Origin: Oceanihabitans gracilariae
GTDB taxonomy: Bacteria > Bacteroidota > Bacteroidia > Flavobacteriales > Flavobacteriaceae
Assembly (NCBI RefSeq): GCF_042684485.1
Contig: NZ_JBHULM010000043.1
Coordinates: forward strand, 1 to 9,234
Reading direction: 5' to 3'
DNA length: 9,234 nucleotides
Shown: positions 1 through 5,688 of the stretch, piece after piece
How the letters are laid out: the number at the start of each line of letters is the position of its first letter
How positions within the stretch are numbered: position 1 is the stretch's first letter
Program-made: the position numbers and the translations under genes
The notes under the pieces: generated by a model
The model's database searches: none
What the model was told of the DNA's origin: nothing
Seen by the model: the letters and a program-made list of their open reading frames with translations, nothing else

Positions 1-136
1 ACACCGTGTATAATTAATTGCTTTTTTGAGCCTACTTGCGAAAATTCCGCAGGAATTTTCACGGGTTCGTTAAAGTTTGCTAACTTAGTTCCCTAACCAC
101 GCAACTAACCATACACAAACACGTTAGGCAACATTA
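1..136 (+). repeat. attC-like element R1 (left end truncated)
   Basis: The window starts on the second base of the AAC that should open this element, so the end of the preceding cassette is missing. The inner stem pairs GTGTAT (6-11) with ATACAC (111-116) and TTGC (18-21) with GCAA (101-104). Between them A12 faces C110 and A17 faces C105, the two mismatches found in every copy; here A13 also faces C109. The tip is a hairpin of GAAAATTCC (40-48) and GGAATTTTC (52-60) with loop GCA. The spacer AAACAC (117-122) leads to GTT at 123, where cassette 1 begins with GTTAGGCAAC, A133 and TTA. Confidence 0.85.
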
Positions 137-1160
137 AAAAAAATGAAAAAAATAATTTGGTTCTTTTTATTAATTTTTATAATTCAAAATACTTTTTCCC
201 AAGTTAAATTTGACCCAAAACAATTGGAACTAAATGGAAATGTAAAGTCTCTACTTGAAATCGATTATGAGGATCCTTTAAAAGAAAAAGTTACTGGATA
301 TATAATATATTCAGAATTCGATAAAAACGGTAAAATTATTAACAAAACATATTCAAATTCAAAAAACGAACCTTCTTCGAGTAAAATATATCACTATGAT
401 ATTAACGGAAACGATTCAATATGTCATTATGAAAATAAACAAAAAAAACTATTTAAAACAACATTAACTAAAACAGTTAAGAAGAATAATTCATTGTCAG
501 TTACAATTACTAATCTAGACAGTACATTTATTCAAAAAATTGTTTACGAATATGATAAATCTAATAATTTAGTTTCTAAAAAAAAATATGTTAAAAAGGA
601 TACTTTGAAAGATGAGATGAAATATAGTTATGACTCCGCTAATAATATGACTGAATGGAAGTGGCTTAATTCAAACGACTCTAATACATATAGAAGAACT
701 TATGAGTACAAAAAAAATCTTTTAAAACATGAAACCCGCTTTTATAAAGAAAGAATATATCTTAAAAAAAAATATAAATATAATCTTAATAAAAAAATAA
801 GAAAAGTAATTAATTACAATCTGAAAGACAGTTTAACCACCAAAATAATATATTCATATAATAAAGACAAAGTAGTTATTCGAGAAACAACTAAAAAAGA
901 GAATGGTCTAAAAAGTCAATATGTTTTTAAATATGACAATCAAAATAATTGGATTGAACTAAAATCTTTCAAAAATAAAAGTAAAACCGCGGAATACATC
1001 TTGACGAGAAAAATAGAATATTATTAAATAACGTTGCCTAACAAAGTATATAATCCATTGCTAGTTTTAGCCTGCTTACGAATATTCCTGCGGAATATTC
1101 TATTCGGTTTTTATTTGCTAAATTAGTTGCTTACACACGCAACGTATCATATACGCAAAC
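123..1160 (+). mobile_element. Cassette 1 (YD-repeat-like secreted protein)
   Basis: The start GTTAGGCAAC (123-132), A133, TTA (134-136) pairs with the end TAA (1029-1031), C1032, GTTGCCTAAC (1033-1042). Thirteen of 14 positions are complementary, and the exception is A133 opposite C1032. One gene fills the cassette: its start codon is 20 bases after GTT and its stop codon ends two bases before the terminal repeat. The rest is element R2, up to the base before the next GTT. Confidence 0.8.
143..1027 (+). CDS. Secreted YD-repeat-like protein
   Basis: The 294-residue protein begins with a signal peptide: two lysines, a hydrophobic run to about residue 17, then TFSQ at 17-20, so it should be exported to the periplasm or beyond. 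There is no lipobox and no sorting domain. The mature part is rich in Lys, Asn and Tyr and has irregular repeats of the form Y-x-Y-D/N-x-x-N-N: YHYDINGND near 83, YEYDKSNN near 135, YSYDSANN near 161, YEYKKN near 187, YKYNLNKK near 211, YSYNKDK near 237 and FKYDNQNNW near 262. These resemble the YD repeats of RHS-type beta-rich proteins, though here they are short and diverged, with no toxin tip or RHS core. The start is fixed by an in-frame TAG at 125-127 within the cassette-end repeat. The function is unknown; an envelope-associated beta-rich protein is the safest reading. Confidence 0.8.
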   Translation: MKKIIWFFLLIFIIQNTFSQVKFDPKQLELNGNVKSLLEIDYEDPLKEKVTGYIIYSEFDKNGKIINKTYSNSKNEPSSSKIYHYDINGNDSICHYENKQKKLFKTTLTKTVKKNNSLSVTITNLDSTFIQKIVYEYDKSNNLVSKKKYVKKDTLKDEMKYSYDSANNMTEWKWLNSNDSNTYRRTYEYKKNLLKHETRFYKERIYLKKKYKYNLNKKIRKVINYNLKDSLTTKIIYSYNKDKVVIRETTKKENGLKSQYVFKYDNQNNWIELKSFKNKSKTAEYILTRKIEYY

Positions 1161-1174
1161 GTTATGGGCAAATT
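1029..1174 (+). repeat. attC-like element R2
   Basis: The left arm TAA-C-GTTGCCTAAC (1029-1042) belongs to cassette 1 and the right arm GTTATGGGCA-A-ATT (1161-1174) to cassette 2. The inner stem pairs GTATAT (1046-1051) with ATATAC (1149-1154) and TTGC (1058-1061) with GCAA (1139-1142), with A1052 opposite C1148 and A1057 opposite C1143. A second stem, TTTAGC with GCTAAA, lies further in. The tip is GAATATTCC (1080-1088), loop TGC, GGAATATTC (1092-1100). The spacers are AAA on the left and GCAAAC on the right. It closely resembles R4 outside the cassette-specific arms. Confidence 0.88.
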
Positions 1175-1247
1175 AACGAGCATAACGGTCGTAACAAGCT
1201 GAAAAACGACTTTAAAAAGAAGTAGGCATCATCTAAAACAATTAGAT

Positions 1248-3485
1248 ATGAAAACAAAAAACTACATTTTAATCTTGCTTTTGGTATTTTTATCAAATAG
1301 TCTTTTTGCGCAAGCAAAAAAAGAAGAAGTAATTTCTAAACACAAAAACGGAAGTCCTTCTTTTATTAAACTTAAAGAAACTAACGTTTCGTTTAATAAA
1401 ACTACAACGGAATCTTTTCTTAAAAAACAGTTTAACCTAAATGACAACATTAGTTTTCAGACAAAAAAGGAAGATGTCGATTTAGGTATTACAATTCAAA
1501 AACAACAACAATATTACAAAGGTATTAAAGTAGAGTTTGGTGAGGTTGTACTTGCTGGAAAAAATAATGCTCTAAATCATGTAAGTGGGAATGTTTTGCG
1601 AATAGAAAACTTAAACACAAAACCAACTTTAACTAAAGAATCTGCATTAAATATTGCATTACAAAAAATTGGTTCTCAAGAATATGCTTGGCAAAATCTA
1701 GAAATGGAAAACTTTAGGAAACAACTTAAAGATAATCCAAATGCAACTTATTACCCAAAAAGTGAGCTCGTAATTGTTGACAAAAACTTACTAGATAGCA
1801 TACCTAAACCTGTATTGGCTTATAAAATGGATATCTACTCAACAAATCCTTTAAAATATAATTACTATTATATTGACGCAAAAAATGGAGAAATTATTTT
1901 TGAGAACCCAATAATAAACCATATAGAAGGTATTGCTGCCACAAGATATTCTGGAACACGAACTATTGAAACCGAAGCTGTTGGTAGCTCTTTTAAACTA
2001 AAAGATAATACAAGAGGAAGTGGGATAATTACTTATAATTTAAATCATTCTTGGAGCTATTCTTCACCTACCAACTTTACTGACAATGATAATAATTGGA
2101 CAATTACAGAATATGATAATACTAATAAAGATAATGCTGCTCTAGATGCTCATTGGGGAGCAGAAATGACTTATGATTATTTTTTAGATAATTTCAACAG
2201 AAACAGTTACGATAATAATGGTAGTGTCATTACTGGTTATGTGCATTATGGCACTAATTACCCTGGTGCCTTTTGGAATGGTGTTGATAAAATAATGACT
2301 TATGGAGATGGTTCATATCCTCGTGATGCTATAGTTAGTTTAGATGCTGTTGGTCATGAAATAGCTCATGGTATTACTAATCATGAAATCGGTACAAATA
2401 ATAATTCAGGCATGTGGTCTTTCTACGAATCTGGAGCCATAGAAGAAAGTATTAGTGATATTTGGGGTGCGATGGTAGAGTATTATGTTGCTCCAGAAAA
2501 AAACACATATTCAATAGGTGAAGACTTTTATCTAAATGGTAAAGTTTTACGTTCAATGGATAACCCAAAAACTATTCATTCATATAAACGTCAACCTGAC
2601 ACGTATCTTGGAGAATTTTACCACCCTGATAGTGATTCTGAAGACAATGGTGGCGTACATACCAATAGTGGTATTATGAATCATTGGTTCTACTTGTTAG
2701 CAGAAGGTGGTAATGGAATGAACGACAATGGAGACACCTATTTTCTCTCTGGAATTGGAAAAGAAGATGCAGCAAAAATTGTATATCGAGCAGTAAAATA
2801 TTATTTTAACTCGACAACTACTTTTTATCAAGCAAGAGAACTTACCATGCAAGCAGCAGCAGATTTGTTTGGTGAGGCAACTACTATTAAAGTAGCAAAT
2901 GCTTGGTATGCTGTTGGTGTTGGCAATTTTATTCCTTATGGTTCTCATTATATTTCTGGTCCGACACAAATTACTCCGGGAACTGGTGGTATGTACACTT
3001 TAAATCCTTATGTTGGTGCAACGCATTACCAATGGGTAATACCAACAGGTTGCACAAATACTTATTATTGCTGGGAGATTGTTCAAGGGCAAGGCACTAA
3101 TACAGCTCTTATTCATGGTGGAGATATTGGGAGACATAATATTATCTGTAAAATTTACAGTAACGACCATCTTATGGCTTCTCAATCTATAAGTGTTAAT
3201 GTTCAAAACCCCTATAATGGAGGCGGAAGTGGTAGTGACCCTTGTGGTGATTTAGGTAACTTCAATGGCCTTATTTATCCTCCAGAACCTTGTGATGATG
3301 GAAATGGTATTGCTGCTACAGAGTCCTATTTTTCTAAATTTGTTGTTTATGATATGTCTGGTCGTAGAGTTTTAACTTTAAACTATGTGGATAGTGTTGA
3401 TTTAAACAATTTAGCTAATGGCTTATACATTATTAAGGCTAGATTAAATACAAATAAAGTGATAACTAAAAAAATATTAAAATGA
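1248..3485 (+). CDS. M4 (thermolysin-like) metallopeptidase with T9SS sorting domain
   Basis: This is a secreted zinc endopeptidase of 745 residues. A signal peptide covers about residues 1-22 (cleavage near FAQA). An FTP/PepSY-like propeptide follows to about 225, then the M4 catalytic domain at about 230-560. The zinc and catalytic motif HEIAH is at 370-374, with ligands H370 and H374 and general base E371. The third ligand is E400 in GAIEESISD, which aligns with thermolysin GAINEAISD. H471 in GGVHTNSG matches the transition-state histidine of thermolysin. Residues about 568-654 look like an Ig/PKD-like domain. The last 50 or so residues (VVYDMSGRRVLTL, then NGLYIIKA and a lysine-rich end) form a type A T9SS C-terminal signal, so the enzyme should cross the outer membrane and be released or anchored there. 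All key catalytic residues are present. The next gene overlaps it by four bases (ATGA). Confidence 0.95.
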   Translation: MKTKNYILILLLVFLSNSLFAQAKKEEVISKHKNGSPSFIKLKETNVSFNKTTTESFLKKQFNLNDNISFQTKKEDVDLGITIQKQQQYYKGIKVEFGEVVLAGKNNALNHVSGNVLRIENLNTKPTLTKESALNIALQKIGSQEYAWQNLEMENFRKQLKDNPNATYYPKSELVIVDKNLLDSIPKPVLAYKMDIYSTNPLKYNYYYIDAKNGEIIFENPIINHIEGIAATRYSGTRTIETEAVGSSFKLKDNTRGSGIITYNLNHSWSYSSPTNFTDNDNNWTITEYDNTNKDNAALDAHWGAEMTYDYFLDNFNRNSYDNNGSVITGYVHYGTNYPGAFWNGVDKIMTYGDGSYPRDAIVSLDAVGHEIAHGITNHEIGTNNNSGMWSFYESGAIEESISDIWGAMVEYYVAPEKNTYSIGEDFYLNGKVLRSMDNPKTIHSYKRQPDTYLGEFYHPDSDSEDNGGVHTNSGIMNHWFYLLAEGGNGMNDNGDTYFLSGIGKEDAAKIVYRAVKYYFNSTTTFYQARELTMQAAADLFGEATTIKVANAWYAVGVGNFIPYGSHYISGPTQITPGTGGMYTLNPYVGATHYQWVIPTGCTNTYYCWEIVQGQGTNTALIHGGDIGRHNIICKIYSNDHLMASQSISVNVQNPYNGGGSGSDPCGDLGNFNGLIYPPEPCDDGNGIAATESYFSKFVVYDMSGRRVLTLNYVDSVDLNNLANGLYIIKARLNTNKVITKKILK

Positions 3486-3862
3486 AAAAGATAATTTTAA
3501 TTTTTGGTTTATTATTGTTGATGCTATCATGTAATAAAGATGATGACAAACCTGAACCAATTATAGAGGAAGAACCTGATTTATCTTTCCCTGAATGTTT
3601 ATTGAGTGATGATATTTTTGAATATCAACTCATCATGAGTAATCCGCCTAGTGATCCTAGAGGAGAACTTTTAAAAAAAGTATATCAAGGAGATACGGTG
3701 TATTCATTTAACCAACACATTCTACATGATTACGATTTAGTCAGATATGATAATCAATGTGAAATAATTTGCAGATATGTTTGGAATGGTCCAGGTACAG
3801 ACTGTATAGGTAATCCTGCAGATTCTGAATTTATTGGAACTGTTTGGACAGACCCAAGGTAA
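3482..3862 (+). CDS. Small surface lipoprotein, DUF6970-like
   Basis: The 126-residue protein has a lipoprotein signal peptide ending in LMLSC, so C17 would be the lipidated residue. The mature end CNKDDDK fits the acidic Bacteroidota signal that sends lipoproteins to the cell surface. After a Pro/Glu linker the globular part has four cysteines (C39, C93, C97, C108), the pattern VYQGDTVYSF near 67-76, and ends in VWTDPR. From memory this layout resembles the family annotated as DUF6970 (PEC near the start, a Y-x-G-x-x-V-Y strand, paired cysteines, a VW-x-D-x-R end); I could not check it. The start overlaps the peptidase stop as ATGA, so the two are probably translationally coupled. A role as partner or inhibitor of the peptidase is only a guess from position. 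The stop codon directly abuts the cassette end. Confidence 0.85.
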   Translation: MKKIILIFGLLLLMLSCNKDDDKPEPIIEEEPDLSFPECLLSDDIFEYQLIMSNPPSDPRGELLKKVYQGDTVYSFNQHILHDYDLVRYDNQCEIICRYVWNGPGTDCIGNPADSEFIGTVWTDPR

Positions 3863-4007
3863 AATCTGCCCATAACCACGTATATAAAAAATAGCAGTTA
3901 AGAGTTAAACTTAAAGTTTGATTCTTTTCTGCTATATTTGTTTTAATCCGAAAAGTATCACACATAAATCTGCTACTTTTCATATACAAACACGTTGTGC
4001 AACATTT
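3863..4007 (+). repeat. attC-like element R3 (divergent core)
   Basis: The left arm AAT-C-TGCCCATAAC (3863-3876) closes cassette 2; the right arm GTTGTGCAAC-A-TTT (3994-4007) opens cassette 3. GTATAT (3880-3885) pairs with ATATAC (3982-3987), AAAA (3887-3890) with TTTT (3977-3980), and TAGCAG (3892-3897) with CTGCTA (3970-3975). A3886 faces C3981 and A3891 faces C3976, the conserved mismatches. The core differs from R1, R2, R4 and R5: instead of the GC-loop hairpin it holds a different hairpin (3892-3934) that uses a second CTGCTA copy. Confidence 0.85.
3892..3940 (+). terminator. Terminator-like hairpin inside R3
   Basis: TAGCAG (3892-3897) pairs with CTGCTA (3929-3934). After two T-T mismatches, AAGAGTTAAACTT (3900-3912) pairs with AAGTTTGATTCTT (3914-3926), including two G-T pairs on the + strand. 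A T-rich stretch follows. It lies 30 bases after the stop codon of the lipoprotein gene, so it could end the cassette 2 transcript. The stem is AT-rich and the T tract is broken, so the strength is uncertain. The same TAGCAG also pairs with 3970-3975 when the whole element folds. Confidence 0.4.
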
Positions 4008-4800
4008 GACGCAACCAACAGAATATTTTTGCATCTACTAAAAAAATAAAATGCATGTCAAAATATATAATTAGATTAATAATATTAGCACCAATTTTAA
4101 TGGCTTTTCAGTGTGAAGACGATGATACTACAGGCACTTTTATTTTTAATGATTACAAAATTAGTGTAACACCTCAATCTTCATTTTCAATAAATGATAC
4201 TATTTGGATAGATGGAAAAGTATCTTCTTTGGCCTTCGACACGGCAATTAACGATTCTATATTTCCTGGTTGGTCTCAAGGAGATCAAATTTCAATAATG
4301 AAATTCATACAACCAACGCAATCATCTAATTGCAAAGACGCAATCGACAATTTTGAATTAATAACTGAATTAGGTAACATATCTTTTTTACCTGTTTGTG
4401 AAAACGGACAAATGACAATACAATCTGAAATAAATGCTGATAGTTTAAATTATAGCTATAGAATAGGATTAAAAGCATTGAATATTGGAGACTTTGTATT
4501 GAGTTGGAATAATAGTTCTGTAACCAATGCGAATAGAAACGAATATATCCTAGACGACTACCCTTTAGAATTTCACCCTAATCAATTAGGTTTTAATAAA
4601 TGCGGAAATGTATCGTGGAGATTTGTAAATGAATCTGATAAAGAATTTTATTTTAAAGTAGAATAAAAAAACGTTGCACAACAACGTATATAATCCATTG
4701 CTAGTAAAGGCTTATTTACGAAAATCCTCGCGGATTTTCTATTCGGTTTTTATTTGCTAAATTTCGTGCTTAAACCACGCAACGTATCATATACAAAACC
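3994..4800 (+). mobile_element. Cassette 3 (unrecognised lipoprotein)
   Basis: The start GTTGTGCAAC (3994-4003), A4004, TTT (4005-4007) pairs with the end AAA (4669-4671), C4672, GTTGCACAAC (4673-4682). Thirteen of 14 positions pair; A4004 faces C4672. One gene is present, starting 61 bases after GTT and stopping two bases before the terminal repeat. Confidence 0.8.
4055..4666 (+). CDS. Surface lipoprotein of unknown function
   Basis: The 203-residue protein begins with a short hydrophobic signal ending in MAFQC. C20 is the probable lipidation site, although Gln at -1 is not the classical lipobox residue. The mature end CEDDDTT is acidic straight after Cys, as in surface-exported Bacteroidota lipoproteins. 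The rest is a predicted beta-rich domain with three more cysteines (C93, C115, C183) and the strand-like segments SINDTIWIDGKVSS near 45-58 and EFYFKVE at the end. I do not recognise the family. An ATG four bases upstream (4051) is in another frame and closes after seven codons, so 4055 is the start. The gene stands alone in its cassette. Lipoprotein status is likely; any activity is unknown. Confidence 0.8.
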   Translation: MSKYIIRLIILAPILMAFQCEDDDTTGTFIFNDYKISVTPQSSFSINDTIWIDGKVSSLAFDTAINDSIFPGWSQGDQISIMKFIQPTQSSNCKDAIDNFELITELGNISFLPVCENGQMTIQSEINADSLNYSYRIGLKALNIGDFVLSWNNSSVTNANRNEYILDDYPLEFHPNQLGFNKCGNVSWRFVNESDKEFYFKVE

Positions 4801-4814
4801 GTTAGCAGTTATTT
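4669..4814 (+). repeat. attC-like element R4
   Basis: The left arm AAA-C-GTTGCACAAC (4669-4682) closes cassette 3; the right arm GTTAGCAGTT-A-TTT (4801-4814) opens cassette 4. GTATAT (4686-4691) pairs with ATATAC (4789-4794) and TTGC (4698-4701) with GCAA (4779-4782). A4692 faces C4788 and A4697 faces C4783. The tip is GAAAATCC (4720-4727), loop TCGC, GGATTTTC (4732-4739). R2 has a different tip sequence with matching changes on both arms. The spacers are AAC on the left and AAAACC on the right. Confidence 0.88.
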
Positions 4815-5507
4815 AAGAGCAACACCTAAAAAAATGAACTTTCAACTAAATGGAAACATAGGAAACTGGTTAAATAAACTTAACGGAAAAACTATTGCCG
4901 AAATATATCAAGTAGATTTTAATAACGACAGACATAATGACGACTATTTACCTTGGATATTTTTAATAACATTCTCTGAATTTGACCAATATCTGGAAAT
5001 TGAAGGCGACTTTGATGGTAGTCATTTAAAAATAAACTTGCGAGAAAACGCATCACTTGAAAATAAGCTGAAAGAATACAATTTACCAAATGAACCAGAT
5101 TTATGGCAAGTCTACGAAACTAAAAAGGACGAAAAACTTGGACGACTTTTAGGCGAAAAAATTGATTTTATTGAATTCGGAATTGATAAGGATGAATATG
5201 TAATTAATGGAACCAAAATAAAAGGACAAAAAGAATATTTTAATTTCATTCGGTTTAGTTGTGGAAAACTGAATTTAACAATTTTTGAAGGCTCAGTAAC
5301 TGGACTTGGTGTTTCTGACGACCAAAATATTAAATTGAATTTTGAGGAAACATTTGAAATATATAATACGAATAAAAACAACTGCTAACAACGTATAAAA
5401 ATAATGCGTAGTTTAGTGCTTAATCAAGAGTTCGTGCAATTTTGTTACGTCTGATTTTCCTGCGGAAAATCCTCGCACACAAAACCGCACTATTCTTATA
5501 CAAGACC
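4801..5507 (+). mobile_element. Cassette 4 (unrecognised cytoplasmic protein)
   Basis: The start GTTAGCAGTT (4801-4810), A4811, TTT (4812-4814) pairs with the end AAA (5376-5378), C5379, AACTGCTAAC (5380-5389). Thirteen of 14 positions pair; A4811 faces C5379. This is the shortest complete cassette, 707 bp. The gene starts 33 bases after GTT, and its last codons and stop lie inside the terminal repeat. Confidence 0.8.
4834..5388 (+). CDS. Cytoplasmic protein of unknown function
   Basis: The 184-residue protein has no signal peptide or membrane segment and is rich in acidic residues, Asn and Lys. Predicted beta strands alternate with charged loops (WIFLITFSEF near 41-50, QYLEIEGDF near 52-60, FIRFSCGKLNLTIFEGSV near 138-155). 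I do not recognise the family. The size and acidic, beta-rich look would suit an immunity-type or other accessory protein, but no motif supports that and no toxin is adjacent. The stop codon TAA (5386-5388) is part of the cassette-end sequence AACTGCTAAC, so the last residues N-N-C are encoded by the recombination-site arm itself. The A-rich leader just before ATG is typical of Bacteroidota. Confidence 0.75.
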   Translation: MNFQLNGNIGNWLNKLNGKTIAEIYQVDFNNDRHNDDYLPWIFLITFSEFDQYLEIEGDFDGSHLKINLRENASLENKLKEYNLPNEPDLWQVYETKKDEKLGRLLGEKIDFIEFGIDKDEYVINGTKIKGQKEYFNFIRFSCGKLNLTIFEGSVTGLGVSDDQNIKLNFEETFEIYNTNKNNC

Positions 5508-5521
5508 GTTGTAAGTAATGC
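5376..5521 (+). repeat. attC-like element R5
   Basis: The left arm AAA-C-AACTGCTAAC (5376-5389) overlaps the end of the cassette 4 gene; the right arm GTTGTAAGTA-A-TGC (5508-5521) opens cassette 5. GTATAA (5393-5398) pairs with TTATAC (5496-5501), AATA (5400-5403) with TATT (5491-5494), and TGCG (5405-5408) with CGCA (5486-5489). A5399 faces C5495 and A5404 faces C5490. The tip is GATTTTCC (5453-5460), loop TGC, GGAAAATC (5464-5471). Compared with R2 and R4, the stem bases change on both arms together. Confidence 0.88.
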
Positions 5522-5570
5522 GAAAATCGAACTAAAATTGAACATTTGAACTAAAAAAGCCAGCCGCACA

Positions 5571-5636
5571 AACAGCACATTTGGTTTTTTGCCGACACAT
5601 CAGCCAACGCTGAAAAAACCAAAAGAGCTGTTTTTT
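5571..5636 (+). promoter_or_regulatory. Large hairpin and T-run before the restriction gene
   Basis: AACAGC (5571-5576) pairs with GCTGTT (5627-5632), and TTTGGTTTTTT (5580-5590) pairs with AAAAAACCAAA (5613-5623). Within the loop CAGC (5601-5604) pairs with GCTG (5609-5612). The outer stem is followed by six T (5631-5636), the form of an intrinsic terminator on the + strand, 52 bases before the start codon. It could shield the gene from upstream readthrough or act as an attenuator. The structure is read directly; the function is inferred. Confidence 0.4.
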
Positions 5637-5645
5637 GCCAACGCT
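5603..5645 (+). repeat. GCCAACGC words upstream of the restriction gene
   Basis: Two copies, 5603-5610 and 5637-5645 (the second as GCCAACGCT), lie in the leader of cassette 5. Three more follow the gene. The word is GC-richer than its surroundings, and I did not notice it elsewhere in the window. Confidence 0.55.
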
Positions 5646-5688
5646 CAAAAATCCGTACCTTGTGAAAGAAAAAACCGACCAAAAATAA

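Larger units (their letters stand above)
1161..3993 (+). mobile_element. Cassette 2 (M4 peptidase plus lipoprotein)
   Basis: The start GTTATGGGCA (1161-1170), A1171, ATT (1172-1174) pairs with the end AAT (3863-3865), C3866, TGCCCATAAC (3867-3876). Thirteen of 14 positions pair; A1171 faces C3866. The cassette carries two overlapping genes, and the stop codon of the second (3860-3862) abuts the terminal repeat. It is long for a gene cassette. The 73 bases between the repeat and the first gene (1175-1247) show no clear signal. Confidence 0.8.

Noticed and set aside
143..1027. RHS/polymorphic toxin
   Set aside because: Only short, diverged YD-like repeats are present; there is no RHS core, no cleavage motif and no toxic C-terminal domain.
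2697..3206. Short frames on both strands inside the peptidase gene
   Set aside because: All are covered by the intact M4 peptidase reading frame and show no protein-like motifs.
3917..3940. Flavobacterial promoter in R3: TTTG (3917-3920) and TATATTTG (3933-3940)
   Set aside because: The -7-like box fits, but only 12 bases separate the two boxes, short of the usual 17-23, and both lie in the hairpin. It is too weak to call.
74..4758. TTTGCTAA shared by R1, R2 and R4 as a promoter element
   Set aside because: No TAnnTTTG follows at 17-23 bases in these copies; the conservation is explained as well by common descent or by the stem TTTAGC/GCTAAA seen in R2.
4834..5388. Immunity protein of a toxin system
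   Set aside because: Size and composition would fit, but there is no family motif and no toxin gene in the cassette or next to it.
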